A stretch of 64,000 nt of DNA from Spiractinospora alimapuensis (GTDB lineage: Bacteria > Actinomycetota > Actinomycetes > Streptosporangiales > Streptosporangiaceae), in the NCBI RefSeq assembly GCF_018437505.1, contig NZ_CP072467.1:1054001-1118000 (forward strand), written 5' to 3'. This document shows, in pieces, positions 1 to 10,333 of this stretch (position 1 is its first letter; every line of letters starts with the position of its first letter). The notes under the pieces are model-generated. The model saw nothing but the letters and a program-made list of their open reading frames with translations. It was not told where the DNA came from and ran no database searches. Made by a program: the position numbers and the translations under genes.

Positions 1-31
1 TGGCGGGAACACGCGCGCGGACACCGGACAT
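1..31 (-). CDS. possible N-terminal fragment of ftsW (runs off window)
   Basis: On the minus strand an ATG at 31 opens a frame (M-S-G-V-R-A-R-V-P-A) that reaches the window edge without a stop. In actinomycete dcw clusters ftsW follows murD, so a lipid II flippase/polymerase family gene is expected here. The Shine-Dalgarno sequence is weak, and another ATG at 68 opens a different frame, so both the start and the identity are guesses from position only. Confidence 0.2.
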   Translation of the reverse strand, partial: MSGVRARVPA

Positions 32-114
32 TTCCCGCGTGTCGCTGGATCGCGTGGTGTCCGGGCATCGGGAGGGGCGGCCTCCCCCCACCCGTCCCTC
101 CCCCGGGCCGGCGA

Positions 115-1617
115 TCAGTCGCGGGTGGCGGCTGTGTCGATCCCCCGGGTGACCGCGGCGGCGAAGACGTCGCCCCGCTCCCCGTAGTTGGTGAACATGT
201 CCATGGAGGCCGCGGCGGGCGCCAACAGCACGGTGCTCGCGGCATGGGTGGTGGCCAGGTCACGCGCCGCCCCGATCACCGCGTCCATCGCGTTGACGTC
301 CGTACGGTCGATCTCCACGACGGGGACGTCGGGAGCCGTCCGCTCCAGGGCGGCACGCAGCCGCGCCCGGTCGGCGCCGATCAGGACGACACCGCGCAGT
401 CTCTCCCGCGCGGCACGCACCAGCGCGTCCAGGTCGGCCTCCTGCGCACCCTTCAACAGACCGCCCGCGATCCAGACCACCGAGTCGTAGGCGGCGAGGG
501 ACGCGGCCGCGGCATGGGCGTTGGTGGCCTTGGAGTCGTTGACGTACTCCACCCCGTCAATGGTGCCGACCGTGGCGATGCGGTGATCCTCGGGCGTGAA
601 CGCGACGAGGCCGGCACGGACGGCGGCGGCCGGGACACCGGCCACGCGTGCCATCGCGGCGGCGGCGAGCGCGTTGGCCACGTTGTGCGGCGCGGCCGGT
701 CGGACGTCGTCCACGCTGGCGAGCACCACGCCGGGTTCGTCCCGGGTCGCGCCGGTGCGGTCCACCAACGTCCCGTCGGCGACGCCCAGCTCCCCGATCG
801 CCGGCGCGGCGAGGGTGAACCCGATCGTGGGCGTGGTGGGGTCCCCGTAGCGGTCGGCGAGCCGACGGGACCAGGGGTCGTCCAGGTTCACGATGCGCGT
901 CGTGCCCGAGGCGTAGATCCGGCCCTTGTCCGCGGCGTAGGACTCCAGGTCGCCGTGCCAGTCGACGTGGTCGGCGGCGACGTTGAGGACGGTGGCCGCC
1001 TCCGGGCGGACACCGGTCGACCAGTGGAGCTGGAAGCTGGAGAGCTCGACGGCGAGGATCTCGTTCTCGGCCCCGGGTTCGAGGGCGACGTCGACGATAG
1101 AGGTTCCGACGTTGCCCACGGCGCGCGCCTGGTAGCCCGCGGCCCGCAGGATCGCCTCCAACATGCGCACGGTGGTGGTCTTGCCGTTGGTCGCCGTGAC
1201 CGCCAGCCACCGCTGTCCCGCGGGCTTCAGGCGCCAGGCGAGCTCGACGTCGCCGATGACCTCGATGCCCGCCCGGTTCGCGGCGACGAGCGCCGGCGCG
1301 TCCGGTCGCCACCCGGGTGAGGTGACGACCAACTCGGTGCCGGCGGGCAGGGCGTCGGTGCCGGTGCGGACCTCGATACCGTGTCCGCGCAGCTCGGCCG
1401 CCTGCGTGTGGACCCGCGCGGCGACGGGGTCGGCGTCCGCGGCGTCGCTCTCCCGCTGGCCGTCGATGACGCACACCCGGGCGCCGCGACGGGCCAGCGC
1501 GCGGGCGGCGGGGGGGCCGGAGACGCCGAGGCCGGCGACGCAGACGGCGAGCCCGGTGAGGTCGGCGTCACTCCAGGGAGCGGACGGCCGGGGGGGCGGC
1601 GCGCCGTCCGGCGTCAT
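115..1617 (-). CDS. murD: UDP-N-acetylmuramoyl-L-alanine--D-glutamate ligase MurD
   Basis: This cytoplasmic Mur ligase adds D-glutamate to UDP-MurNAc-L-alanine in peptidoglycan precursor synthesis. The product is 500 aa. It shows an N-terminal Rossmann-like segment ([10 protein letters not shown]), the ATP-binding loop TATNGKTTT, and the later ligase motifs HVDWHG and [10 protein letters not shown]. The ATG at 1617 was chosen because it overlaps the mraY stop as ATGA, indicating translational coupling; the frame is open further upstream but that part lies inside mraY. The order mraY-murD matches the usual dcw cluster. Length and motifs are ordinary for the family. Confidence 0.96.
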   Translation of the reverse strand: MTPDGAPPPRPSAPWSDADLTGLAVCVAGLGVSGPPAARALARRGARVCVIDGQRESDAADADPVAARVHTQAAELRGHGIEVRTGTDALPAGTELVVTSPGWRPDAPALVAANRAGIEVIGDVELAWRLKPAGQRWLAVTATNGKTTTVRMLEAILRAAGYQARAVGNVGTSIVDVALEPGAENEILAVELSSFQLHWSTGVRPEAATVLNVAADHVDWHGDLESYAADKGRIYASGTTRIVNLDDPWSRRLADRYGDPTTPTIGFTLAAPAIGELGVADGTLVDRTGATRDEPGVVLASVDDVRPAAPHNVANALAAAAMARVAGVPAAAVRAGLVAFTPEDHRIATVGTIDGVEYVNDSKATNAHAAAASLAAYDSVVWIAGGLLKGAQEADLDALVRAARERLRGVVLIGADRARLRAALERTAPDVPVVEIDRTDVNAMDAVIGAARDLATTHAASTVLLAPAAASMDMFTNYGERGDVFAAAVTRGIDTAATRD

Positions 1618-2669
1618 CGCGGCATCCATTCCAGGTAGAACAGGCCGACACCCACACCGACGAACAGTCCCTGGATGATCCAGAAGCGGATGACGATAGT
1701 CGTCTCCGCCCACCCCTTGAGTTCGAAGTGGTGTTGGAGCGGCGCCATGCGCAGGATGCGTTTCCCGGTCAGTCGGAAGGTGCCGACCTGCACCATGACC
1801 GACAAGGTGATGAGGACGAACAGTCCGCCGAGGATGACGAGCAGCAACTGGGTCCGGGTGGTGATGGCCAGGCCCACGAGCAGACCACCCAGGGCGAGGG
1901 AGCCGGTGTCCCCCATGAAGATCTTGGCCGGCGGCGCGTTGTACCACAGGAACCCGATACAGCCGCCGAGGCCGGCGGCGGCCACGACCGCGAGGTCCAG
2001 GGGGTCGCGCACCGTGTAGCAGTTCGGGCTCAGCACCTCGACGCAGCTCTGGCGTAGCTGCCAGTTACCGATGATGACGTAGGCGACGAGGGAGAGGACG
2101 GTGGCGCCGGCGGCGAGCCCGTCCAGTCCGTCGGTGAGGTTCACCGCGTTGGACGTGCCGACGATCAGCAGCAGCGCCCAGATCACGAACACGCCGACCA
2201 TCAGCGGCGGGCCGAAGTCGCGCAGGAACGACAGGTGGGTCGATCCCGGGGTGTAATCGTGGTGGTTGGGGAACTGCGTCGCCCCGATCGCGAACGCGAC
2301 ACCGACGACGATCTGTCCGAGCATCTTGGCGCTGCTGCGCAGGCCGAGGCTGCGCTGCATGAAGATCTTGATGAAGTCGTCGAGGAAGCCGACGAAACCG
2401 AGGCCGACGAACAGCCCCATCACCAGCAGCCCACTCACGGTGGGCACGGTGAGGGAGACGGCGTGCGCGGCCAGGTAGCCCACGACGGCGCCGATGATGA
2501 TGGTGATGCCGCCCATGGTGGGCGTGCCGCGCTTGTCGTGGTGGGCCTCGGGGCCCTCCTCACGGATGTGCTGTCCGTAGCCACGCCGGCGGAGAATGCG
2601 GATCAGCAGCGGTGTGCCGAACAGTGAGATCAGGAGTGAGACCCCCGCGGCGACAAGAATTCCTGTCAC
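1614..2669 (-). CDS. mraY: Phospho-N-acetylmuramoyl-pentapeptide transferase MraY
   Basis: MraY is an integral membrane enzyme that transfers phospho-MurNAc-pentapeptide to undecaprenyl phosphate, making lipid I. The 351-aa protein is a string of hydrophobic helices. It contains the family aspartate motifs [17 protein letters not shown] and [12 protein letters not shown], and the HHFELKGW signature near the C-terminus. The start is the GTG at 2669, which overlaps the murF stop as GTGA and is preceded by a GAGGGAGG ribosome-binding site. Size and motif order match bacterial MraY. Confidence 0.97.
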   Translation of the reverse strand: MTGILVAAGVSLLISLFGTPLLIRILRRRGYGQHIREEGPEAHHDKRGTPTMGGITIIIGAVVGYLAAHAVSLTVPTVSGLLVMGLFVGLGFVGFLDDFIKIFMQRSLGLRSSAKMLGQIVVGVAFAIGATQFPNHHDYTPGSTHLSFLRDFGPPLMVGVFVIWALLLIVGTSNAVNLTDGLDGLAAGATVLSLVAYVIIGNWQLRQSCVEVLSPNCYTVRDPLDLAVVAAAGLGGCIGFLWYNAPPAKIFMGDTGSLALGGLLVGLAITTRTQLLLVILGGLFVLITLSVMVQVGTFRLTGKRILRMAPLQHHFELKGWAETTIVIRFWIIQGLFVGVGVGLFYLEWMPR

Positions 2670-4102
2670 TGCGTGCCTCCCTCGGCCGTCAGCCGTTGCG
2701 CCAACTGCTCCAGCCCGGTCACCCGCGATCCTTTCACCAACACGATGTCGCCCGGTCGGAGCACGTGCGACAGGGAGGTCACCGCGTCGTCGCTGTCGAC
2801 CACCCGACGTGTCTCTCCGGGCCATTCCGTCACAGTGGCGGCTCCCGCGGCAATCGGTTCCGCGGCCGAGCCGACCGTCACCAGCACGCCGACACCGAGT
2901 TCGGCGGCGAGTCTCCCTACGCGTTCGTGCTCGACGTCGTGGCCGTCGCCGAGTTCGGCCATGTGGCCCAGGACGGCGACCGCGCGGCGTCCCGGTGTCG
3001 CCTCGACCATCGTGCGCAGGGTGCGCAGCGCGGCCTCGGTCGACTCGGGGTTGGCGTTGTAGGCGTCGTTCACGACGGTGACACCGTCGGCGCGCTCCGA
3101 CACCTCCATGCGCCAGCGGCTCTTCGCCCGGGCGTCGGTGAGCGCGGCGGCGATCTCGCCGGGCGCCAGTCCGAGTTCCCGCGCCGCCGCCGCGACGGCT
3201 AGCGCGTTGTGGACCTGGTGCTCACCGGCGAGGGCGAGGGCGACGTCGCCGCGCCCCTCGGGGGTGACCAGGGTGAACCGGGGACGTCCGCCCGCGTCCA
3301 GGACGACGTTCTCGGCGTGGACGTCGGCGTCGGGCGTCCGCCCGTACCGGACCACACGCGCGGTGGTGCGGGTGGACATGGCCGCGACCGCGGGATCGTC
3401 GGCGTTCAGTACCGCGACCCCACCGTGTTCGGCGTCGGGGAGCGCCTCCACGAGTTCGCCCTTGGCCTTGGCGACCGCCTCCCGGCTGCCGAACTCTCCA
3501 AGGTGGGCGGTGCCGACGTTGAGGACGATGCCGATCCGGGGCGGCGCGACGTCGCACAGGTGCGCGATGTGCCCGGTCCCTCTGGCCGCGGCCTCGAGGA
3601 CGACGAAGCGGGTGTCGGGGCCGGACTTGAGCACCGTCAGGGGCAGCCCGATCTCGTTGTTGAAGGATCCCACCGGGGCGACCGTCGGCCCCTGGGGGGC
3701 GACGACCTGGGCGAGTAGGTCCTTGGTGGTGGTCTTGCCGGAGGATCCGGTGACCGCCATGACCTGGGCGTGGGGCAGGGCGTCCAGCGTGTGGCGGGCG
3801 AGCCGGCCCAGCGCGTCGAGCACACCGGCGTCGCCGTCATCGACGACGAACTGCGGGATGGTGGTGTCGGTCGGCCGGGAGACGAGCGCCGCGGCGGCGC
3901 CAGCTCGCGCGGCGGCGGCGACGAAGTCGTGGCCGTCCACGCGTTCCCCCGTGAGCGCGACGAACAGCGCGCCGGGGACCACCTCTCGTGAGTCGATGAC
4001 GACAGGGCCGTCCACGGTCTCTTCCCGTCCACTGTCTCCAGGAAGGAGACGGGATTGGGTGACCGCAGCGATCCGATCGAGCGGCAGCACGACCAAATCC
4101 AC
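2666..4102 (-). CDS. murF: UDP-N-acetylmuramoyl-tripeptide--D-alanyl-D-alanine ligase MurF
   Basis: MurF is a cytoplasmic ligase that adds D-Ala-D-Ala to the UDP-MurNAc tripeptide. The protein is about 475 aa, with the ATP loop [14 protein letters not shown] and the ligase segment [10 protein letters not shown]. The outermost start is the GTG at 4102, but an AAGGAG ribosome-binding site directly abuts it. The TTG at 4096 (spacing 5) or the GTG at 4090 (giving [11 protein letters not shown], which resembles the family N-terminus) is more plausible. It is coupled to mraY by a 4-bp overlap; 129 bp separate it from murE. Confidence 0.95.
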   Translation of the reverse strand: MDLVVLPLDRIAAVTQSRLLPGDSGREETVDGPVVIDSREVVPGALFVALTGERVDGHDFVAAAARAGAAAALVSRPTDTTIPQFVVDDGDAGVLDALGRLARHTLDALPHAQVMAVTGSSGKTTTKDLLAQVVAPQGPTVAPVGSFNNEIGLPLTVLKSGPDTRFVVLEAAARGTGHIAHLCDVAPPRIGIVLNVGTAHLGEFGSREAVAKAKGELVEALPDAEHGGVAVLNADDPAVAAMSTRTTARVVRYGRTPDADVHAENVVLDAGGRPRFTLVTPEGRGDVALALAGEHQVHNALAVAAAARELGLAPGEIAAALTDARAKSRWRMEVSERADGVTVVNDAYNANPESTEAALRTLRTMVEATPGRRAVAVLGHMAELGDGHDVEHERVGRLAAELGVGVLVTVGSAAEPIAAGAATVTEWPGETRRVVDSDDAVTSLSHVLRPGDIVLVKGSRVTGLEQLAQRLTAEGGTQ

Positions 4103-4231
4103 TCCTTAGGACTTCGGGGTCTGTCCGTGCGCGGCAGCGACGCACGCGGCGGCCCACAACGGGGCACAGGGCGCTCCCGCGAACCGCGTCCGGAGAGGAT
4201 ACCGACTTGGTGCCAGGTCCGTTTGCCGCAC

Positions 4232-5776
4232 CTACCCTAGAGCATGTCGACCGGCCGCGTCGCGCAGCGCCTGCCGGAGAACCTCGCGGTCGTCGAACGG
4301 GAGTGTCACCCCCGCGACGGTCTGACCACGTTCGTGACCTTTCCCGGCCACGACGATCGTGTCGCCGGGACGGCCACGACGCACCGCGAGGGCGATCGCC
4401 TCGGCGCGGTCGGGTTCCACCGTGACGCGGGCCCGCCGCTCGTGGGGCACCTCGCTCACACCGTCGAGGATGCCGCTGAGGATGCCCAGGGGGTCCTCCC
4501 CGCGGGGGTTGTCGTCGGTCAGGATGACGGCGTCGGCGAGGCGCGCCGCCGTCTCCCCCATCAGTGGGCGTTTGCCGCGGTCCCGGTCGCCCCCGCAGCC
4601 GAAGACGATGGTGAGTTCGCCGTCGGTGACGGTCCGCAGGGAACGAAGGACCGCCTCGATGGCGCCGGGTTTGTGGGAATAGTCAACGAGGGCGGTGATG
4701 TCGGTGCCGTCACCGACGCGCTCCATGCGCCCCGGCACACCGGGGCACGCCGCGACTCCGGCGGCGGCGTCGTCGAGGGGGACCCCGGCCTCGACGAGCG
4801 CGACGATGGCCGCGAGCGCGTTGTCCACGTTGAAGGGACCGGGAAGGGCGATCGACCCGTGGGCCGAGACGCCGCCGGGGCCCACGACACGGAAGGTGCT
4901 GCTGGTGTGTCCGAGCTCGATGTCCTCGGCGCGCCAATCGGCGGTGGGCTCGTCCTTCGAGGAGACCGTGGTGACGGGGACCTTGCCCTCGGCCGTCACC
5001 ATGTCGATCAGGGCTCGGCCGAAGGGGTCGTCGGCGTTGACGACCGCGACCCGGGTCTTCTCCGGACGGAAGAGCTGCGCCTTGGCCTCGAAGTAGTCAC
5101 GCAGGTCGGCGTGGAAGTCGAGGTGGTCCTGGGAGAGGTTGGTGAAGACGGCCACGTCGTAGACGACCCCACCCACGCGGCCCATGGTCAGCGCGTGGCT
5201 GGAGACCTCCATCGCTGCCGCGGAGACGCCCTGTTCCTGGGCGAGCGCGAACACCGCGTGCAGGTCGGTCGCCTCCGGCGTGGTCAGCGGCGTGGAGATC
5301 GTGGAGCCGGCGATCTGCGTCTCCACCGTGCCGATGAGGCCCGTCACCATGCCGGCCGAACGCAGTCCCGACTCCAGCAGGTAGGTGATGGTGGTCTTCC
5401 CGCTGGTGCCGGTGGTGCCGATCAACAGCATGCCGTCCGCGGGGTGACCGTAGGTCCACGCCGCGGCGACGCCGAGCTGTGACCGCGGGTCGGCGACGAC
5501 CAGGACCGGGAGTCCGGTGGCCCGGGCGCGTTCCCTGCCCTCGGGGTCGGTCAGGATCCCGGCCGCTCCCGCCTCGACGGCCTGAGCCGCGAACGCCACC
5601 CCGTGGCGCTGTTGCCCGGGCAGCGCGACGTAGAGGTCACCGGGTCGCACCTGTCGGGAGTCGTGGGTGATTCCGGTGACGGTGACGGAGCCCGGCTCAC
5701 CCTCGGCTCCGAGGACACGGACCAGGTCGCTGAGCGGACGCGGTTCAGTATGGCGAGGTCGCGGTACAGGTTCCAC
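4232..5776 (-). CDS. murE: UDP-N-acetylmuramoyl-tripeptide synthetase MurE (meso-DAP type)
   Basis: MurE adds the third stem-peptide residue to UDP-MurNAc-L-Ala-D-Glu. The 514-aa protein has the Mur ligase core: ATP loop GTTGTSGKTTITYL, NLSQDHLDFH and VDYSHKPGA. It also has the motif DNPRGEDP; the DNPR element marks enzymes that use meso-diaminopimelate rather than lysine, so the cell wall is inferred to contain DAP. The start is the GTG at 5776, without a strong ribosome-binding site. The 478-bp stretch upstream separates it from the reductase gene and ftsI, so it may have its own promoter. Confidence 0.96.
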   Translation of the reverse strand: MEPVPRPRHTEPRPLSDLVRVLGAEGEPGSVTVTGITHDSRQVRPGDLYVALPGQQRHGVAFAAQAVEAGAAGILTDPEGRERARATGLPVLVVADPRSQLGVAAAWTYGHPADGMLLIGTTGTSGKTTITYLLESGLRSAGMVTGLIGTVETQIAGSTISTPLTTPEATDLHAVFALAQEQGVSAAAMEVSSHALTMGRVGGVVYDVAVFTNLSQDHLDFHADLRDYFEAKAQLFRPEKTRVAVVNADDPFGRALIDMVTAEGKVPVTTVSSKDEPTADWRAEDIELGHTSSTFRVVGPGGVSAHGSIALPGPFNVDNALAAIVALVEAGVPLDDAAAGVAACPGVPGRMERVGDGTDITALVDYSHKPGAIEAVLRSLRTVTDGELTIVFGCGGDRDRGKRPLMGETAARLADAVILTDDNPRGEDPLGILSGILDGVSEVPHERRARVTVEPDRAEAIALAVRRGRPGDTIVVAGKGHERGQTVAGVTLPFDDREVLRQALRDAAGRHALG

Positions 5777-6254
5777 GCCGAGAGGCTATCGCACCTGGAC
5801 GGGGGAACCACCGTGTCGAGCGCGCCGCGCGACCGAGCGCCGTCACCCGACCGTGGTCCCGTGAGTACGGCCGGATCCCTCGCCCCCACGCCTGCTCGCC
5901 CACGTGATCGCACGCCCCCTCGGGGAGTACTCACGCGGTGCCTGCGGTGGGCCCTCCCGTCACCGCCACCAACATGGGGTCCTCCGCCCGGCTCGAAGCG
6001 ACGCACCCCCTCCCCCGCGCCCTTGCGCCGTTCGATCACGGACGTGGTGGACGGGCACACCCGCACCCGGTGCGTGCGGCGGAGCACCGACGTTCCGGGG
6101 GGGCGTGAGGCAGTCGGCGACGAGGGTGGGGAGCGCCGGCCGGGCGATCGACGTGTGGCGTCGTGCGTCCGCCCCGCCGGACGGCCTCGGTGACCTGGAC
6201 TCCGGACCGGAGCGACGGCGCGCCTCCGGCTCGCGCGCAACCCGACGCGACCCG
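5777..6254. other. 478-bp gap in the dcw cluster, no gene recognised
   Basis: The sequence is very GC-rich and open in several frames, but none of the conceptual products resembles a protein: they are arginine/proline-rich and lack ribosome-binding sites. In most actinomycete dcw clusters ftsI and murE are almost adjacent, so this gap together with the reductase gene beside it is an interruption of the usual order. It must carry any promoter for murE, but I could not pick out a convincing -35/-10 pair. Confidence 0.5.
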
Positions 6255-6818
6255 TCAGCGCAGCAGCGCCTGTGACGCCTTCCGTTCGGACCGGACCAGG
6301 GCTGCGGACATCTCACGCAGCGCGAGTTCGACCCGCTGAGCGACGTCGGGATCGGTGAAGTCGCCCCGACCGTCGGTCCGCGCGGGGGCACCGGAGATCG
6401 TGACCGAGTCGACCAGCACGCTGCCCATCAGGGTGAGTGTGGGGATGAGGGCGAGGTGGCCCCGCATGCCGCCCGCCTGGCCCGGTGACGAGCTCATCAG
6501 GAGCGTCGGCTTGCCGGCGAGCCCGCTGGATCCCACGAGCCAGTCCATCGCGTTCTTCGTGGCGCCCGAGGGGCCGTGCGCGTACTCCGGTGTCGCGATG
6601 ATGATGCCGTCGCACCGGTCGGCGCACGCCCGGAACTCGCGCGCGGCGTCGGGGAGCAGTGCCTCGTCGTCGAGGTCGGGGTTGAACAGCGGAAGCCGGC
6701 CGGCGAGCTCGGCACCGAGCACGGTGATGTCGGGCCGGGCGCGGTCGGCCGCGCGGAGCAGCCCCGAGCTGTAGGAGTTCCGCCGCAGGCTCCCGCAGAT
6801 CCCCAACACGTTCCACAT
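6255..6818 (-). CDS. NADPH-dependent FMN reductase-like flavoprotein
   Basis: The product is about 187 aa with a flavodoxin-like fold. It starts with a beta strand and phosphate-binding loop (VLGICGSLRRNSYS), has the family segment TPEYAHGPSGATKNAMDWL, and then a flavin-contact stretch SSSPGQAGGMRGH. Members reduce FMN or quinones with NADPH, or act on azo and chromate substrates; the substrate cannot be read here. The start is taken at the ATG at 6818; the GTG at 6824 is an in-frame alternative. It sits between ftsI and murE on the same strand, an unusual place for this family, and no role in division is implied by the sequence. Confidence 0.85.
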   Translation of the reverse strand: MWNVLGICGSLRRNSYSSGLLRAADRARPDITVLGAELAGRLPLFNPDLDDEALLPDAAREFRACADRCDGIIIATPEYAHGPSGATKNAMDWLVGSSGLAGKPTLLMSSSPGQAGGMRGHLALIPTLTLMGSVLVDSVTISGAPARTDGRGDFTDPDVAQRVELALREMSAALVRSERKASQALLR

Positions 6819-6892
6819 GGGCACACCCCGGTCCGCTCGCCTGACGACACGGTCGCGACCACCCTACCCAGCGTGGTCTCCGGCGCGACTCG

Positions 6893-8827
6893 CTACTCTT
6901 CGAAGAGCCGCAGCGACTCCATCTCCTCGTCGGCCGGCGGTACCTGTTCGGACTTCAGCGCGAAGGACATGACGTCGCTGAAGACGGGGCCGGCGGCCTC
7001 GCCGCCGTGATAATCGCTCTCGGCGTCGTGGAGGACGACCTGGACGACGAGCTCGGGGTCGTCGGCCGGAGCGAAGCCCACGAAGGTGCTGGTGTAGCCG
7101 CCGCCCTCGTAGGTCCCGGTCTCGGGGTTGACGTTCTGCGCGGTCCCCGTCTTCCCGGCGACGCGGTAGCCCGGGATCTGCGCCTGCTGCGCGGTGCCGT
7201 GTTCGCCGGTGACCGCCTCCAGCATGAGCCTGAGGTCCGCGGCGGACTCCTCGCTGATCACCCGTTCCTGGGTGGCGTCCGATCCCTCGTCGAGTTCACC
7301 GTCCTCGCCGACCGTGCCGGCGACGATGTGCGGTTCGGCGCGCACCCCGTCGTTGGCGATGGTGGCGTAGACGCTGGCCGCCTGGACGGCGTTGACCGAG
7401 ATGCCCTGTCCGAAGGAGATCGTGGCGAGCTGGGTTCCCCACCACTCGTCCGGCGGCGCGACGATGCCGGCGTTCTCGCCGGGAAGGTCGAGCCCGGTGG
7501 GCTTGCCGAAGCCGAACCGCCCCAGGTAGTCGTACAGGCCGTCCGCCCCCACCTGTTCCGCCATGAGCACGGTCCCCACGTTGGACGACAGGGCGATGAT
7601 GCCGCTCATGGTCAGTCGTTCGTACCCGTGGGGGGTGGCGTCGCGGAACGTGCGGTCGTGTCGGTCGAGGCTCTCGGGGACGGAGTAGACCGTGTCGGGT
7701 GTTCCCAGCCCCTCCTCCAGCACCGCGGCGGCGGTGATCACCTTGTTGGTGCTGCCGGGTTCGAAGGCGTCGGCGACGGCACCGTTGCGTCGGTCCTCGG
7801 CCTCGGAGTCCTCGACGGCGTTGGGGTCGAAGGTGGGCGCGTTGGCCATGGCGAGGATCTCACCGGTGGGCCGCATCACGATGACACTGCCGCCGGCCGC
7901 GTTGAGCTCCTCGACCCGGTCCTGTAGCGCCTCCTGTGCCTGCCACTGGATGTCCCGGTCCAGGGTCAGGCGCACGTCGGTTCCGGGCACGGGTTCGCGC
8001 TCCAGGCCTCCGGCCATCGGGATCTGGGTGCCGCCCGCGCCCAGCTCGATGTGTTGGCGTCCGGGCTGTCCGGCCAGGGTGTCGTCGAGGGACCCCTCGA
8101 GCCCCTCCAGGCCGTGGCCGTCCGCGCCGACGAAGCCGACCAGGTTGGCGACTCCACTGTCGTCGGGGTAGACGCGCCGGTACCCGATCTGGTCGTTCAC
8201 TCCGGCGAGCTCCAGCTCGCCCAGCTCCCGCGCCTCCTCGGGGGTGACGTTGCGGGCGACCACCTGGTACCGCGTGGGTGTGGCGTCGACCTTGACCGCG
8301 ACCTCCTCCGGGTCGAGGTCGAAGCGTTGCGCCAGCTCGTCCACGACGTCGTCCCGTTGGTCCTCGTCGACCTCCATGGGGTCGACGAAAACGGTGCGGG
8401 TCTCGACCGACACCGCGAACGGGTTGCCGTTGACGTCGGTGATCTCCCCCCGGGTCGTGGGGATCTCGATGCGCTGTAGACGCAGGTCGGCGGCTTCGGC
8501 CGCGTAGGTGGCGGACTCGATGCCCTGGATCTGCACGAGCCGGCCCGTGAACAGCAGCAGCAGGGCGACCAGCAGGACGAGCCCCGCCTTGATCCGCCTG
8601 CCCGGCTCGCCGCGGCGCAGGGTCGGACGCAGCGGAACGCGTACACCGGGCCGCTCGCCCGGCCGCGGACCGCCGCGACCTGCCCCCGGGCGTCCCTGTG
8701 GAGGGCGCGGCGGTCGTGTCCCGCCGCGCCTGGCATTGGTTCCGGGCCGACGACGCTGCGCGCTGGACGGCCCACGACTGGGCCGCCCCGCGGCGTCGGG
8801 CCGTCGGGAGTCCCGCCCCCCACTCAC
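6893..8827 (-). CDS. ftsI: Septal peptidoglycan transpeptidase FtsI (class B PBP3-like)
   Basis: This class B penicillin-binding protein cross-links septal peptidoglycan. The 644-aa protein has a basic, proline-rich cytoplasmic N-terminus of about 80 residues, one membrane helix (LVLLVALLLLFTGRLVQIQG), a PBP dimerisation domain and a C-terminal transpeptidase domain. All three active-site motifs are present: S359-T-N-K362, S414-S-N416 and K559-T-G. No PASTA domain is seen. The gene starts 16 bp after the ftsL-like gene ends, so the two are probably cotranscribed. Confidence 0.95.
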   Translation of the reverse strand: MSGGRDSRRPDAAGRPSRGPSSAQRRRPGTNARRGGTRPPRPPQGRPGAGRGGPRPGERPGVRVPLRPTLRRGEPGRRIKAGLVLLVALLLLFTGRLVQIQGIESATYAAEAADLRLQRIEIPTTRGEITDVNGNPFAVSVETRTVFVDPMEVDEDQRDDVVDELAQRFDLDPEEVAVKVDATPTRYQVVARNVTPEEARELGELELAGVNDQIGYRRVYPDDSGVANLVGFVGADGHGLEGLEGSLDDTLAGQPGRQHIELGAGGTQIPMAGGLEREPVPGTDVRLTLDRDIQWQAQEALQDRVEELNAAGGSVIVMRPTGEILAMANAPTFDPNAVEDSEAEDRRNGAVADAFEPGSTNKVITAAAVLEEGLGTPDTVYSVPESLDRHDRTFRDATPHGYERLTMSGIIALSSNVGTVLMAEQVGADGLYDYLGRFGFGKPTGLDLPGENAGIVAPPDEWWGTQLATISFGQGISVNAVQAASVYATIANDGVRAEPHIVAGTVGEDGELDEGSDATQERVISEESAADLRLMLEAVTGEHGTAQQAQIPGYRVAGKTGTAQNVNPETGTYEGGGYTSTFVGFAPADDPELVVQVVLHDAESDYHGGEAAGPVFSDVMSFALKSEQVPPADEEMESLRLFEE

Positions 8828-8843
8828 GGTCCCACCTCTTCCG

Positions 8844-9341
8844 TCAGGAGCCCGATTCCCCGGGGGCTCCGCTGATCTCCCCGGTCTCGGGGTCCAGGAA
8901 CCGTGGCGCGTCGCCCGGTTCCATCCCCAGCTCCTCCGCGCGACGCGCGAGCTCCTCGGGCGACTCCGCCTCCATCACCTCTTCGGACAGCGCCTCCTCC
9001 TGTTGCGAGAGCTGCCGGTTCTCGCGCTGGAGTTCGGTGATGACGAAGGCGTCCTGGGCGAGGATCGTGTGCAGGACGAGCATGCTGACGAACGCGCCCC
9101 CGAGCAGACCCAGGATGAGCAGCACGAACGGCAGCCGCGGCGCACGCGCCTGCCGGCTGTCCGGGCGGGTACGGCCGGTACGCCGTTGCCCGCTGGTGGG
9201 GTCCTTCCGTGGTTTCGTGGCCGGAGGCGCGGTCTGCGGGCCGCGTTGGCGCCGTGGCTTGGTCTCCGCCCCCCGCCGTTTCCTCGTGGTGCCGGCTCCG
9301 CTCGGCGCCTGGGTGTCCTTCGCGGTCGGGCTCATGCTCAT
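8844..9341 (-). CDS. FtsL-like septum formation protein
   Basis: A 165-aa bitopic membrane protein. It has a basic, disordered N-terminus of about 70 residues, one hydrophobic helix (LPFVLLILGLLGGAFVSMLV), then a short coiled coil (ELQRENRQLSQQEEALSEEV) and an acidic tail. This layout and its place between rsmH and ftsI are those of the actinobacterial FtsL position gene, which pairs with the DivIC-like partner in the divisome. Sequence conservation in FtsL is low, so the call rests on architecture and context. Its ATG overlaps the rsmH stop as ATGA. Confidence 0.82.
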   Translation of the reverse strand: MSMSPTAKDTQAPSGAGTTRKRRGAETKPRRQRGPQTAPPATKPRKDPTSGQRRTGRTRPDSRQARAPRLPFVLLILGLLGGAFVSMLVLHTILAQDAFVITELQRENRQLSQQEEALSEEVMEAESPEELARRAEELGMEPGDAPRFLDPETGEISGAPGESGS

Positions 9342-10333
9342 CCCCCAGCCTGTCCGCTGTGTCCACTCTTTCCACCGCGTGGCGTACGAACGCGTTCGGC
9401 CGCCCGCAGTCGTGCGGACGCGGCACGTGAGTTCTCGCCGCTCTCCTCCGCCGTGGGAACCTCCGCGCCTCGGGTGAGGAGTCGGAGTTCCGGCTGGTGC
9501 TCGGGCAGCGACACAGGGAGGTCCTGTGGTGTCGTGTCCCGCGCACGGGCGGACAGTGCTCGTTTGGTGGCGCGGTCCTCCAACGAGTGGTAGGACAACA
9601 CGGCGATCCGGCCGTCGAGCGCAAGTTGGTCGATCGCGGAGGGGAGGGTGTCCTCCAGGACCGATATCTCGGCGTTCACCTCGATACGGATCGCCTGGAA
9701 ACTGCGTTTGGCGGGGTTGCCCCCGGTACGCCGTGCGGGGGCGGGGATGGCGTCGCGGACTATGGCGGCCAGGCGTGCGGTGGAGTCGATCGGGCTGGTC
9801 GCCCGTTCCCGCAGGATCGCGTCGGCGATCCTGCGGGCGAAGCGCTCCTCGCCGTACTGGCGCAGGATGCGGGCGAGTTCACCGGCGGAGTAGGTGTTGA
9901 CGACGTCGGCCGCCGTGAACGGCTGGCTCTGGTCCATCCGCATGTCCAGCGGCGCGTCGTAGGAGTAGGCGAAGCCGCGGGTGCCCTCGTCCAGTTGTGG
10001 TGAGGACACGCCAAGGTCGAGGAGGATGCCCTGGACGGTCCCGATGCCGAGTTCGCGCAGCACGTCGGCTATGTGGTCGTAGCGGGCGTGGACGAAGTCG
10101 ACCCGGTCGAGGTCGTCACTGAGGCGGGCTTTGGAGAACTCCAAGGCCGTCACGTCTCGGTCGATGCCGACGACGCGCAGTTCGGGGTGTGCGGCCAGCA
10201 GGGCGGCGGTGTGCCCGCCCATGCCCAGGGTTCCGTCGACCAGGACAGCGCCCGGAGCCCGCAACGCCGGGGACAGGAGTTCACCGATGCGGTCGGCCAT
10301 GACCGGGATGTGCGCCGCAGCGTTCTCCGCCAT
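9338..10333 (-). CDS. rsmH: 16S rRNA (cytosine(1402)-N(4))-methyltransferase RsmH
   Basis: RsmH (MraW) methylates N4 of C1402 in the decoding centre of 16S rRNA. The product is 331 aa. It begins AAHIPVMADRI, the usual RsmH opening, followed by the SAM-binding loop VDGTLGMGGHTAALL and GILLDLGVSSPQLD. The C-terminal NPAKRSFQAIRIEVN and AVLSYHSLEDR segments are diagnostic. The ATG at 10333 is chosen because the family N-terminus begins here; the longer upstream frame is not conserved-looking. It follows mraZ with a 226-bp gap. Confidence 0.96.
   Translation of the reverse strand: MAENAAAHIPVMADRIGELLSPALRAPGAVLVDGTLGMGGHTAALLAAHPELRVVGIDRDVTALEFSKARLSDDLDRVDFVHARYDHIADVLRELGIGTVQGILLDLGVSSPQLDEGTRGFAYSYDAPLDMRMDQSQPFTAADVVNTYSAGELARILRQYGEERFARRIADAILRERATSPIDSTARLAAIVRDAIPAPARRTGGNPAKRSFQAIRIEVNAEISVLEDTLPSAIDQLALDGRIAVLSYHSLEDRATKRALSARARDTTPQDLPVSLPEHQPELRLLTRGAEVPTAEESGENSRAASARLRAAERVRTPRGGKSGHSGQAGG

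Noticed and set aside
5551-6240. 229-aa minus-strand frame in the murE-reductase gap
   Set aside because: It overlaps murE in another frame, is dominated by Arg, Pro, Gly and Ser, and has no ribosome-binding site.
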